Shown here: positions 22,237-30,729 of the stretch, one piece after another
How the letters are laid out: each line of letters opens with the position of its first letter
How positions within the stretch are numbered: the first letter of the stretch is position 1
Origin: JAENVU01 sp038250905
Lineage (GTDB): Bacteria > Actinomycetota > Acidimicrobiia > IMCC26256 > JAENVU01
Direction of reading: 5' to 3'
Assembly (NCBI GenBank): GCA_038250905.1
Contig: JBBSBV010000017.1
Location: forward strand, 27,440 to 91,439
Length of the DNA: 64,000 bases
The notes under the pieces: model-generated
Told to the model about the DNA's origin: nothing
Database searches by the model: none
The model's input: only the letters and a program-made list of their open reading frames with translations
Made by a program: the position numbers and the translations under genes

Positions 22237-23541
22237 GTGAGGGTCCGTTCGATCGTGGTCGTCCTCGCGCTCGTCTGCAGCGGGTGCTGGAGCCAGTTCC
22301 GTGGCGATGCCGCCCACAGTGGTTTTCAGCCCCTCGAGTTCTCGATCAGTTCGTCGAACGTCGGGTCGCTCACCCCCTTGTGGAAGGCGGTGTTCGGTAC
22401 CGAGGCGTTGTCGCCGGTCCTGAGCGGTGGCGTCCTGTACCTCGGAGTGAACTCGTACGTGGAAGCGTTCGATGCCGCCGGCGCCGGTTGTGCGCATCAG
22501 AGCTTCTCGTGTGCACCACTCTGGGTCGGCAAGACCGGCGACACGGTGGACTCGACTCCGGCCGTCGCTTCCGGCGTGGTGTTCGCGGCGTCCCTCAACG
22601 GCAAGTTATCGGCGTTCGATGCCGCGGGAGTCAACGGCTGCGCCGGAGTACCGAAGACCTGTGATCCGCTGTGGACGGCCACGATCGCGCAACCGACGGA
22701 CGAGGTGTCGTCACCGGTCGTCGCGAACGGCCGCGTCTACGTCGCGTCGTTCTCGCCGCAAGCGGTCTATGCCTTCGATGCGAGTGGTGTGACCAACTGC
22801 GGGGGAGTGCCCAAGACGTGCGCCCCGCTGTGGACCAGCTCCTTGCTCGGCCCGGGCCGGACGACGCCGGTGGTCGCGGACGGGAAACTCGCAGTGAGCT
22901 CACCGCTGGGCAACACCTTCGTCTTCGATGCCGCGGGGGTCACGAACTGCTCGGGAACGCCGAAGGTCTGTCAACCGATGTGGGTGGACATCACCAACGG
23001 AACCCCGGTGGCGCCCGCGATCGTGAACGGTGTGATGTACGTCGGGACGGCGAACGGACGTCTCCACGCCTTCGACGCGAACGGTGTGACGAACTGCGTG
23101 GGCATCCAACTCCGCAGCTGTGCACCGCTCTGGACCGCGACGACCGGGAGCGCGATCGATACATCGCCGGCGATCGCCAACGGCACCGTGTACCTCGGTG
23201 CCGGCGCGGTCGATCGCCGGCTGCTGGCGTACGACGCGTCGGGGGTGAAGAACTGTTCGGGTGTGCCGAAGGTGTGTACTCCGCTCTGGCAGTCGACCGT
23301 CGGGAACGACGCTCGTACATCTCCGATCGTCGCGAACGGCGTGGTGTACGTGGGTGACCGGATGTCCGACGTCAGTGCCTACGACGCAAACGGCGCGAAA
23401 GGCTGTACGGGAACGCCGGCCGTCTGTTCACCGCTGTGGACCGCCGCGGGTGCCAGCGAGTTCGACACCTCGCCTGCAATCGTCGCGGGATTCCTCTACG
23501 TGACCACGACCAACCGACTCACGGCATACTCACTGCCATGA
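22237..23541 (+). CDS. Seven-blade PQQ-type beta-propeller lipoprotein with a Cys pair per blade
   Basis: A 434-aa exported protein. The signal peptide ends in VCSGC (lipidated Cys near residue 16). Seven repeats of about 55 aa follow, each with VxxGxVY(V/L)G strands, an (A/F)(F/Y)DAxG segment, then C-x-G-x-P-K-x-C and PLWT; examples are VNGCAGVPKTCDPLW, VTNCGGVPKTCAPLW and VKNCSGVPKVCTPLW. The repeats resemble PQQ-enzyme blades but no cofactor site is seen. The paired cysteines suggest one disulfide per blade. Function is unknown; it should be a surface-anchored binding or scaffold protein. GTG 22237 has AGGGGGAGGG just upstream; GTG 22234 is equivalent. Confidence 0.75.
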   Translation: MRVRSIVVVLALVCSGCWSQFRGDAAHSGFQPLEFSISSSNVGSLTPLWKAVFGTEALSPVLSGGVLYLGVNSYVEAFDAAGAGCAHQSFSCAPLWVGKTGDTVDSTPAVASGVVFAASLNGKLSAFDAAGVNGCAGVPKTCDPLWTATIAQPTDEVSSPVVANGRVYVASFSPQAVYAFDASGVTNCGGVPKTCAPLWTSSLLGPGRTTPVVADGKLAVSSPLGNTFVFDAAGVTNCSGTPKVCQPMWVDITNGTPVAPAIVNGVMYVGTANGRLHAFDANGVTNCVGIQLRSCAPLWTATTGSAIDTSPAIANGTVYLGAGAVDRRLLAYDASGVKNCSGVPKVCTPLWQSTVGNDARTSPIVANGVVYVGDRMSDVSAYDANGAKGCTGTPAVCSPLWTAAGASEFDTSPAIVAGFLYVTTTNRLTAYSLP

Positions 23542-23554
23542 AACGGAGCTCGTC

Positions 23555-24415
23555 GTGAAGATCGGGGTCGTCTTTCCTCAGACCGAACTGGGCGGTGACG
23601 TCGGCGCGGTGCGTGCCTACGGGCAGGCCGTCGACGAACTCGGCTACCACCACCTGCTCGCGTACGACCACGTGGTCGGCGCCGACCCGGAGATGCACGC
23701 GCCCTGGAACGGTCCGTACGACGTGACCACGACCTTCCACGAACCGCTCGTCATGTTCGGGTACCTGGCGGGCATCACCGACCTCGAGCTGGTGACCGGC
23801 ATCGTCATCCTCCCGCAGCGTCAGACGGTGCTGGCCGCGAAACAGGCCGCGGAGGTCGACCTGCTCACCGGAGGCCGCTTCCGGTTCGGTGTCGGCATCG
23901 GCTGGAACGCGGTCGAGTACGAGGCGCTGGGTCAGCGGTTCGATCAACGCGGCCGACGGCTCGGCGAACAGGTCGAGCTGCTGCGCGCGTTGTGGACCAA
24001 TCCCTCGATCACGTTCGACGGCGCCTTCGACCGCGTCACCGCCGCCGGCCTGGCACCCCTGCCGATCCAACGGCCGATCCCCATCTGGATCGGCGGGAAC
24101 TCCGAGCCGGCGTACCGCCGGATCGGCCGGCTCGCCGACGGTTGGTTTCCCATGGTCCCGCCCGGACCGCGCCTCGACACTGCGATCGATGTCATCCGCC
24201 GCGCGGCCGAGGACGCCGGTCGTGATTTCGAAACGATCGGCATGGAAGGTCGGGTCCAATGGGATCCGGCCGATCCCGATCGGTTCGCTCGCCGGGTCGA
24301 GAAGTGGCGCACGGCCGGGGCCACCCATTTGACGGTCGACACGATGTACGTGGGACTGGGTGGCGTCGACGATCACATTGATGCCGTCGGGCGTGCCTGG
24401 TCCGCGACTGCGTAG
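23555..24415 (+). CDS. LLM-class (F420-dependent type) flavin oxidoreductase
   Basis: A 286-aa luciferase-like TIM-barrel protein. Signatures are MKIGVVFPQTELGGDVGAVR, the Rossmann-like coenzyme region LTGGRFRFGVGIGWNAVEYE at about 103-122, and PIPIWIGGNSEPAYRRIGRLADGWFP. Actinobacterial members of this subgroup usually use coenzyme F420; the substrate is unknown. The GTG at 23555 has GGAG six bases upstream and begins 14 bases after the propeller gene, so the two are probably co-transcribed. Confidence 0.82.
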   Translation: MKIGVVFPQTELGGDVGAVRAYGQAVDELGYHHLLAYDHVVGADPEMHAPWNGPYDVTTTFHEPLVMFGYLAGITDLELVTGIVILPQRQTVLAAKQAAEVDLLTGGRFRFGVGIGWNAVEYEALGQRFDQRGRRLGEQVELLRALWTNPSITFDGAFDRVTAAGLAPLPIQRPIPIWIGGNSEPAYRRIGRLADGWFPMVPPGPRLDTAIDVIRRAAEDAGRDFETIGMEGRVQWDPADPDRFARRVEKWRTAGATHLTVDTMYVGLGGVDDHIDAVGRAWSATA

Positions 24416-24467
24416 GGAGACCGGCCTCGAGCCCTTCGGGTCGGGTGCCGTCACCGTTCGCCGTGGC

Positions 24468-25400
24468 TCACACGCAGAACTGGGTCCACGCGCCCACTTC
24501 GTGCGCGGTGCCGTCGTCGGCGACGAGCAGGCCGGCGACACCGTGGTCCTCGAGCAGTTCCCCGCCGGCGACGGGACCCGCGAGGAACGCGGCCTTGGCG
24601 AGCACCTCGGCCTGCCAGCCCCGTCCGGTGATCACGGTGACACCGGCGAGACCGCTCGCGGCGGGAACCCCGGTGGTCGGATCGATCAGGTGGTGGCGGG
24701 CGGTCCCGTCGGCTGCGACCCAGGCGCGCTTGGTCCGCCACGTCGACGCGATGGCGCCCCCGTCGAGTGCGACGGTGCGGATCACGTCGTCGGCGTGCGT
24801 CGGGTCGGTGACCGCGACGACCCAACCGTCACCTTCGGGTCCCACACCTTCGACCCGCAGGTCGCCACCCACGTTGACCAGGGCCCCACGCGCGCCGTCG
24901 GCGAGCATGCGCTCCACCACGAGGTCGGCGGCGAGTCCCTTGCCGATACCGCCCGGGTCGATCTGGACGTCGGCTCCGAGTGTCACGGTGCGGGCGATAC
25001 GGTCGAGCGTGATCCGCTCGACGCGCGAGCCAGTCGGCGCCGGTACGGGAGCATCGATACGGGCGGCGTGCGAACCGCCGATGCCCACGAGTTCGAAGGA
25101 CCGGTCGTAACCGGCGGCCCGCACCTCGCGCAGCAACGTCGGATCGAAGCGTCCGGCCGTGAGGCGCCAGCCTGCGACCGCCCGCTCGATCAGCTCGAAC
25201 GTCGTCGGCGAGACCAACACCGGAACGCCGGGCCGCTCGTTGAGGCGGCTGATCTCGCTGTCGGGCCGGAACCGGCTCCACTGCGACTCCAGCGTGTCGA
25301 GGTGGGCGACTGCGTCGTCGACCATCCCCGCGGGTCCGTCGACCGCGATCACGTGTGCGGTGGTGCCCATGACTTCGATGATTCGCTCGTCGGTGCTCAT
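24468..25400 (-). CDS. apbE: FAD:protein FMN transferase (ApbE family)
   Basis: A 310-aa enzyme that attaches FMN covalently to Thr/Ser in FMN-binding domains of exported or membrane redox proteins. Motifs are MGTTAHVIAV, WSRFRPDSEISRLNE at about 41-55, IDPGGIGKGLAADLV near 170, NVGGDLRVEG and HHLIDPTTGVPA. No lipobox is evident. The gene lies downstream of a histidine kinase and response regulator on the same strand, and those face a ferric-reductase-like membrane operon. The expected FMN-binding acceptor protein is not visible in this window. Confidence 0.88.
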   Translation of the reverse strand: MSTDERIIEVMGTTAHVIAVDGPAGMVDDAVAHLDTLESQWSRFRPDSEISRLNERPGVPVLVSPTTFELIERAVAGWRLTAGRFDPTLLREVRAAGYDRSFELVGIGGSHAARIDAPVPAPTGSRVERITLDRIARTVTLGADVQIDPGGIGKGLAADLVVERMLADGARGALVNVGGDLRVEGVGPEGDGWVVAVTDPTHADDVIRTVALDGGAIASTWRTKRAWVAADGTARHHLIDPTTGVPAASGLAGVTVITGRGWQAEVLAKAAFLAGPVAGGELLEDHGVAGLLVADDGTAHEVGAWTQFCV

Positions 25401-25464
25401 GCCACCATGGAACGCCACTCGCGTGAAGCCGGCCGGACCGGTCGCATGAAGCTGCCGTGAAAGG

Positions 25465-26574
25465 TCACCCGGAGGGGTCGGGGTCCTCCACATGGGCCAC
25501 CGGGAGGGTGAGGGTGAACACGGAGCCCGCGCCGACGCCGGGCGAGGTCGCCTCGATGTCGCCGTGATGCGCCCGGGCGAGTCCCCGGGCGATGGTGAGC
25601 CCGATGCCACTCCCGCCCGCCGGGCGCACCGCCCCTTGCACCCGGTAGAAGCGGTCGAACACGAGCTCGCAGTCCTCGGGGGAGAGCCCGACGCCGGTGT
25701 CACGTACGACGACGGTCGCGAGGCCGTGCTCCCGGCCGACCTGGACTTCGACCGTGCCCTCGGCCGGCGTGTAGGTGAGGGCGTTGCCCAGCAGGTTGGT
25801 GAGCACCTGGGTGATGCGGTCCGGGTCGGCTTCGACGGGGATCGGCGCACCGCGCTGGGTCCTGAGTGCGACGCCCTTGTCGACGAACTGGGGCCGGAGC
25901 CGCTCGGCGCACCGCGCAGTGAGTTCGTCGAGGTCGACGATCCGGAGGTGGAGTGCGACCGCACCTTCCTCGGCGCGCGAGAGCTCGGCCAGGTCGGAGG
26001 CGAGGCGCTGGAGCCGGGATGCCTCCTCGCCGACGGCGACCAGCACCTCCTCGTTCGGCTCGAACACCCCGTCGAGGATGCCCTCCACGTAGCCCTCGAT
26101 CGTCGTCAACGGCGTGCGCATCTCGTGGGCGACCTCGGAGACCAGGCGGGCACGTCGCCGCTCGGTGGACTGGAGCTCGACCGCCAGCCGGTTCACGTCG
26201 CGAGCCAGTTCGGCGAGCTCGAGCTCGCCCGGCTCGACCACGCGCTCGTCGTAGTGCCCGTTCGCCAGCCGGCGGGTGGCGGCCCGCACGTCACGTACCG
26301 GGCGCAGGATGCGGCGGGCGACGAGGACCGACGCGATCGTCGCGGCGCCGACGCTCGCGGCGAGCGCGAACCAGAGACTCGAGTCCAGCGAGTTGACGTA
26401 GAGATTGTGGGACTCGTCCTTGGCGGTCGCAGTTCCCGTGATGGTCTTGACGTCGTCGTCGAAGCGGGCGGGCGCGATCACGCGCACCGTGATCGCGAAG
26501 GCGCCGAAGACGACCAGCGCGACGAGTGCATAGGAGGCGAACAGGCGCACGTCGAGTCGGCGCCAGAACTTCAT
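25465..26574 (-). CDS. HAMP-type sensor histidine kinase
   Basis: A 369-aa membrane kinase. Membrane helices lie at about 12-33 and 67-87 around a short extracytoplasmic loop. A HAMP domain covers 88-140, the H-box SEVAHEMRTPLTT carries phospho-acceptor H150, and the ATPase has N (NLLGNALTY), G1 (DTGVGL), F (FDRFYR) and G2 (GSGIGLTI) boxes. The ATG overlaps the response regulator stop by four bases (ATGA), so the pair is co-translated. Signal unknown. Confidence 0.92.
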   Translation of the reverse strand: MKFWRRLDVRLFASYALVALVVFGAFAITVRVIAPARFDDDVKTITGTATAKDESHNLYVNSLDSSLWFALAASVGAATIASVLVARRILRPVRDVRAATRRLANGHYDERVVEPGELELAELARDVNRLAVELQSTERRRARLVSEVAHEMRTPLTTIEGYVEGILDGVFEPNEEVLVAVGEEASRLQRLASDLAELSRAEEGAVALHLRIVDLDELTARCAERLRPQFVDKGVALRTQRGAPIPVEADPDRITQVLTNLLGNALTYTPAEGTVEVQVGREHGLATVVVRDTGVGLSPEDCELVFDRFYRVQGAVRPAGGSGIGLTIARGLARAHHGDIEATSPGVGAGSVFTLTLPVAHVEDPDPSG

Positions 26575-27266
26575 TCCGGGGTCCCGAGGAACTTGTACCC
26601 GACGCCGCGCACGGTGCCGATCAACGCCGGATCGTCGGCGTTGTCACCCAACTTCTGGCGGATGCTGCGGATGTGCACGTCGACGACCCGCTCGTCGCCG
26701 AAGAAGTCGAAGCCCCAGACCTTCTCGAGGAGTTGGCGACGCGTGAGCACCCGGCCGGGTGCCTGGGCGAGGGCCACGAGGAGGTCGAACTCGAGCGTGC
26801 TGATGACCACGGGCTCGCCGTCCCGGAGGAGCTCACGCGCGCCGAGGTCGATCACGAGCCCGGCGAACGTGAGCCGGTCGGACGCGTCGAACGCGGTCGA
26901 CCGGTCGGCGCGCCGCAGCACGGTCTTGATGCGGGCGACGAGCTCCCGGGGGCTGAACGGCTTCGTCACGTAGTCGTCGGCACCGACCGACAAGCCGACC
27001 AGCGTGTCGACCTCCTCGGCCCGCGCCGTGAGCAGGATCACCGGGATGTTCGAGGTCGTCCGCAGCTGCCGCAACACCTCGATGCCGTCGATCTCGGGCA
27101 TCATCACGTCGAGCACGATCAGATCGGGTTGCCAGCGCTTCGCCGTCGCCAGTGCCTCGGCACCGTCTCGGGCCTCGGCCACGTCGAAGCCGTCACTCTC
27201 GAGGTAGCCCCGGATGATCTCGCGGATGCGATCCTCGTCGTCCACGACGAGGATTCGTGTGCCCAT
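26571..27266 (-). CDS. OmpR/PhoB-type response regulator
   Basis: A 231-aa regulator. The receiver domain has D53 (LIVLDVMMPE), acidic pocket D9/D10 and K near 103 (VTKPFS). The C-terminal winged helix includes EFDLLVALAQAPGRVLTRRQ, the transactivation loop VWGFDFF and RVVDVHIRSIRQKLG. The ATG at 27266 lies six bases from TACCCT, fitting a leaderless transcript. The neighbouring direct repeats CTTCACG with an 11-base period are a good match for the type of site such regulators bind. Confidence 0.93.
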   Translation of the reverse strand: MGTRILVVDDEDRIREIIRGYLESDGFDVAEARDGAEALATAKRWQPDLIVLDVMMPEIDGIEVLRQLRTTSNIPVILLTARAEEVDTLVGLSVGADDYVTKPFSPRELVARIKTVLRRADRSTAFDASDRLTFAGLVIDLGARELLRDGEPVVISTLEFDLLVALAQAPGRVLTRRQLLEKVWGFDFFGDERVVDVHIRSIRQKLGDNADDPALIGTVRGVGYKFLGTPE

Positions 27267-27305
27267 CGGCCCAGGGTAGGCCTGGCCTCGCGCTCGGCCC
27301 GGCTC

Positions 27306-27346
27306 CTTCACGGATACTTCACGATCGCCGCGCTCGCCGCTTCACG
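27306..27346. promoter_or_regulatory. CTTCACG direct repeats, candidate response-regulator binding site
   Basis: CTTCACG occurs at 27306-27312, 27317-27323 and 27340-27346, i.e. with steps of 11 and 23 bases. Tandem 7-base repeats on an 11-base period are the usual target of OmpR/PhoB-type proteins (the Streptomyces PHO box GTTCACC is similar). The site lies in the intergenic region between the response regulator and the divergent membrane-redox operon. Confidence 0.6.
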
Positions 27347-27423
27347 CCCCCAGCGTTGAATGACAGCAACCAGCCCGGCCGACCCCATCGGCGGCGGGCA
27401 CCCACAATCGAGAGGAGCGCACG

Positions 27424-27705
27424 ATGGAGCGCAAGACCGCAGTTGCCGCCGCGACCGCAGTATCGATGACGCTGCTGTCCGCGACGTTCGCCGTCGCGGC
27501 CGGTGTCGGCGCACTCGGATTCGGGTCGAACCCGCACCCTGTGGCCCAGCCGGTCGCCGCGGTGGCGGCGAGCGCCGTCACGCCGTCCGCCGCACCGGTC
27601 CGCACCGTGGCCCACGAAGGCGGCGAGCACGAAGGTCGGGACTCCGGTCCGGCACCGACCACCACGAACGCCAACCAGCGGGAAGGGAGTACCTCCCATG
27701 AATGA
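27424..27705 (+). CDS. Small secreted or anchored protein, Ala-rich
   Basis: A 93-aa protein with an N-terminal hydrophobic signal (AVAAATAVSMTLLSATFAVA at about 6-25) and a low-complexity Ala/Pro/Thr tail with HEGGEHEGRDSG. No conserved domain is recognised. GAGAGGAG precedes the ATG. It is the first gene of the operon facing the two-component system and overlaps the next gene by eight bases. Confidence 0.6.
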   Translation: MERKTAVAAATAVSMTLLSATFAVAAGVGALGFGSNPHPVAQPVAAVAASAVTPSAAPVRTVAHEGGEHEGRDSGPAPTTTNANQREGSTSHE

Positions 27706-28120
27706 CCTCACCCCCAACGAGTCCGACGCGGCGGAGCGAATCCGTCGCCTCCAGGAGCGCCGCGCGACATCGAGTCCCGCGGCGCGTGTCCGACCGGCGA
27801 CCGCGACCCCCGCGACCGCCGGCCCGAGGAAGGCGACGCCTCCCGGCCGGACGCGCCGAACGCATCCGGCGGCGGCCACGCGTTGGCTGCTCGGCGGGCT
27901 CAGCGTCGCTTCGTTCTTCGGTATCGGCGGCGCGGTCGCGGCCACGAACCTCAACTCGGTCGCCACGGCCGCACCTTCGGGTTCGGCCGCGGCTGCGGGC
28001 GCGGTCGCGCCGACGGCAGCCGTCGCGCCCGTGACCCCGGCGACGCCCCGTGCAACGAATGCGACCAGCGTGGCGACGAAAGCACCCGTCGTTGCACACT
28101 CGACCACGCGCGGGAGCTGA
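27698..28120 (+). CDS. Single-pass membrane protein, low complexity
   Basis: A 140-aa protein with a charged N-terminus (NESDAAERIRRLQERR), a Pro/Arg/Thr linker, one membrane helix at about 63-83 (WLLGGLSVASFFGIGGAVAA) and an extracytoplasmic Ala/Thr/Pro tail. No family is recognised. The ATG lies inside the end of the preceding gene, with GGAAGGGAG upstream, indicating coupling. It is probably a partner of the ferric-reductase-like protein that follows. Confidence 0.55.
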   Translation: MNDLTPNESDAAERIRRLQERRATSSPAARVRPATATPATAGPRKATPPGRTRRTHPAAATRWLLGGLSVASFFGIGGAVAATNLNSVATAAPSGSAAAAGAVAPTAAVAPVTPATPRATNATSVATKAPVVAHSTTRGS

Positions 28121-28148
28121 GCGCGCCGGTACCCCGTAGGCTCCGCCG

Positions 28149-28709
28149 GTGCGTTCACATGTGTGGTGGTATACGGCGCGGGCCGGCGGGATCGTCGCGT
28201 GGGCGCTGGTCTCGTTGGCCGTGGTCGGCGGGCTCCAGCTTTCGACGCGCCTCGTCCGGAAGCCCGCGCCCAGCTGGGTCCTCGACGTCCACCGCTTCGT
28301 CGGCGGGCTCTCGGTCGCGTTCGTGGCCGTCCACCTGCTCGGGCTCGCACTCGACCCGTTCATCGGGTACGGAGTGGCGGACCTGTTCGTGCCGTTCGCG
28401 TCCGCGTTCAAGCCGCTGCCTGTCGCGCTCGGCGTGATCGGGTTCTATCTTCTGCTCGCGATCGAGATCACGTCGCTCGCGATGCGCAAGCTGCCGCGCC
28501 GTACGTGGCACGCGGTCCACCTGACGAGCTTTGTGTTGTTCGTCATCGCCACCGTGCACGGGCTCACCGCGGGGACCGATCGACACAACGCGGTGTTCCA
28601 GTGGGCGTGCCTGCTGGTCGCGGCGCTCGTGCTGATGATGACGCTGGTGCGGGTGTGGTCGCCGCGCCGAGCAGCACGCGCCCCGGCGGCGGGGACCGAC
28701 CGGACCTGA
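28149..28709 (+). CDS. Ferric-reductase-like transmembrane heme protein
   Basis: A 186-aa protein with about five to six membrane helices and paired histidines placed as heme ligands: VLDVHRFVGGLSVAFVAVHL, then RTWHAVHLTSFVLF and ATVHGLTAG. This is the pattern of ferric-reductase-like/MsrQ (YedZ) membrane cytochromes, without FAD or NAD domains. It should pass electrons across the membrane to an exported acceptor. The GTG at 28149 lies six bases from TAGGCT (leaderless type). ApbE across the divergent promoter suggests a flavinylated extracytoplasmic partner. Confidence 0.75.
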   Translation: MRSHVWWYTARAGGIVAWALVSLAVVGGLQLSTRLVRKPAPSWVLDVHRFVGGLSVAFVAVHLLGLALDPFIGYGVADLFVPFASAFKPLPVALGVIGFYLLLAIEITSLAMRKLPRRTWHAVHLTSFVLFVIATVHGLTAGTDRHNAVFQWACLLVAALVLMMTLVRVWSPRRAARAPAAGTDRT

Positions 28710-28799
28710 CGGACCCGAGCGCGCGGTTACGTCGTTCCAGATCGTCGCCGCCCGACCCCGGGTGAGATTGCGCACCTGCCGAGATGTGAGGATGCGTCG

Positions 28800-30101
28800 G
28801 TGACTGTGCAACCGCGCCGGCTGGACCGGGCGCTCGGCCTCTGGCAGGTGACCGCGAGCGGCGTCGGGATCATCATCGGCGCGGGGGTCTACGTCTTGAT
28901 CGGCTCGGCGACGGCGCTCGCCGGTCCTCGGGTCTGGATGGCCTTCGTCGCGGCGGGACTGCTCAGCGTCTTCACGGGCATCAGCTATGCCGAACTCGCT
29001 TCGATGTTCCCGAGCGCCGGCGCCGAGTTCGAATACACCCGCCACGCGTTCCCGTCATGGGTCGCCTTCCTGGTGGGCTGGATCATGTTCGTCGGATTGA
29101 TGGTGGCCGCGGCCGCGGTCGCGTTGGGATTCGGCCACTACGCGACCTATTTCGTGCCCGCCCCCGACCGCGTCTGGGCCCTGGCGTTGCTCGCGCTCGT
29201 GACGCTCGTGGCCCTCACCGGAATCCGTCGGTCGGCTCGCCTCACATTGGTGTTGAGCGTCGTCCAGGTCGGTGGCCTCCTGTACGTGATCGCGGTCGGC
29301 GCGCCCCACGTGGGTCAGGTCGACCTGCTCTCGGGTGGCGGGACCGGATACGAAGGTGTGCTCGCGGCGGCTGCGCTCGTGTTCTTCGCGTTCATCGGGT
29401 TCGACGAGGTGATCACACTCGCCGAGGAGACGCGCGATCCGACCCGTACCATTCCGCGCGCGCTCCTGCTGGCGCTCGCGATCTCCGCGCTGTTGTACGT
29501 CGGCGTCGCGATCACCGCGGTCAGCGTGGTCGGTGCGTCCAGGCTCGGGAACGCCGAACGACCGCTCGCGTTCGTGCTCGACCATGTGCTGGGTGGCCGT
29601 GGTGCTGCCGTCGTTGCGGTGATCGCGCTGATCGCGACGACGAACACGACACTCCTGTGCATCACCGCGGCCTCACGGCTGCAATACGGGATGGCCGAAG
29701 CCGGTGCCCTCCCGGCGGGGTTCAGCCGGCTCGGCGCGCGGTCACGCGCGCCCATCGTCGCAGTCGGTCTCGCGGCCGCGGTCGCGGCGGGCTTCGTCCT
29801 CGTGGGGGACTTGACACTGATTGCGAGCGTCACCGACTTCGCGGTCTATCTCGTGTTCATTGCGGTGAACCTCGCGGTGATCCTGCTCCGGTTCCAGGCC
29901 CCGGGGCGGGCTCGGCCGTTTCGGGCCGCGGGATCGGTGAGACGGGTCCCGGTCATCCCGGTGCTCGGGCTCGTGACCGTCTTCGTGATGCTCCCTGCAC
30001 TGCGGTGGGAAGCCCTCGCGCTCGGTACTGCCCTCTGCGGTCTCGGTCTGGGTGCATTCGCGCTGCTCCGTCGCCGTGGGATCGGTACCGTCGGCGGGTG
30101 A
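28800..30101 (+). CDS. APC-family amino acid permease
   Basis: A 433-aa protein with 12 predicted membrane helices. The first helix has the APC signature TASGVGIIIGAGVYVLIG, followed by AFVAAGLLSVFTGISYAELA and the amphipathic FIGFDEVITLAEETRDPTRTIPRA, all conserved in the amino acid-polyamine-organocation family (CAT-like). It imports an unidentified amino acid or amine. The GTG start follows GAGGAT-N6. Its stop overlaps the start of a ligD remnant. Confidence 0.85.
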   Translation: MTVQPRRLDRALGLWQVTASGVGIIIGAGVYVLIGSATALAGPRVWMAFVAAGLLSVFTGISYAELASMFPSAGAEFEYTRHAFPSWVAFLVGWIMFVGLMVAAAAVALGFGHYATYFVPAPDRVWALALLALVTLVALTGIRRSARLTLVLSVVQVGGLLYVIAVGAPHVGQVDLLSGGGTGYEGVLAAAALVFFAFIGFDEVITLAEETRDPTRTIPRALLLALAISALLYVGVAITAVSVVGASRLGNAERPLAFVLDHVLGGRGAAVVAVIALIATTNTTLLCITAASRLQYGMAEAGALPAGFSRLGARSRAPIVAVGLAAAVAAGFVLVGDLTLIASVTDFAVYLVFIAVNLAVILLRFQAPGRARPFRAAGSVRRVPVIPVLGLVTVFVMLPALRWEALALGTALCGLGLGAFALLRRRGIGTVGG

Positions 30102-30625
30102 GCGGACGGAAGGTGACCCCGGCGATCGAGATCGAGGTCGGCGATCGCGAGGTGCGGATCAGCAACCCGGACCGGGTGTACTTCCCGACGCGCGGCGAGA
30201 CGAAGCTCGATCTCGGACACCGAGTCGCCCGACGAGTGGCGCATCGACCTCGACCCGATGCCCGACTGCGATTTCGGCCGGGTCCGACGCGTCGCCGGTG
30301 TCGTCCACGAGATTCTCGACGAACTCGGCGCGGTCGGCTGGCCCAAGACCTCGGGCGGTCGTGGTCTCCACGTGTACGTCCGGATCCGGCCCGAGCACGG
30401 GTTTGCCGACGTGACGACCGCTTGGTGGCGGCGCGACCGGGAGCCCGATCTGGTCTTCGTCGACTACAACCAGAACGCACGGGACCACACGATCGCGGCC
30501 GCTACTCCGTACGCGGCGACCCGGAGGGCGTCGTCTCCGCCCCACTGCGGTGGGAGGAGGTCGCAATGTCACCCGCTCACCACCCGACGACCGCTTGTCG
30601 ACTCAGCGAGCCCCAGACGCACTGA
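30098..30625 (+). pseudogene. ligD: Broken LigD polymerase (primase-polymerase) domain
   Basis: The GTG at 30098 overlaps the permease stop and begins a normal N-terminus (VRISNPDRVYFPTRGETKLD). The frame then changes and a large block is missing before WRIDLDPMPDCDFGRVRRVA, VGWPKTSGGRGLHVYVRI, then a second gap before TTAWWRRD and FVDYNQNARDHTIA. A third lesion moves the end (GDPEGVVSAPLRWEEV) into another frame. At least three lesions make function impossible. LigD polymerase domains act in non-homologous end joining; an intact copy would have to be elsewhere. Confidence 0.9.
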
Positions 30626-30729
30626 GGCGACAAACGCTGCGCAGATCGGGAGCGCGAGGCCATCCAGGGGCGCGTCACTCGCACCGGTGCGTCCCGCGGG
30701 ACGTCCCAGAATCTGGATGATCGTGGCCG

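Noticed and set aside
24410..24467. Terminator between the LLM and apbE genes
   Set aside because: Only a 3-base stem around CCCTTCGGG was found, too weak to report.
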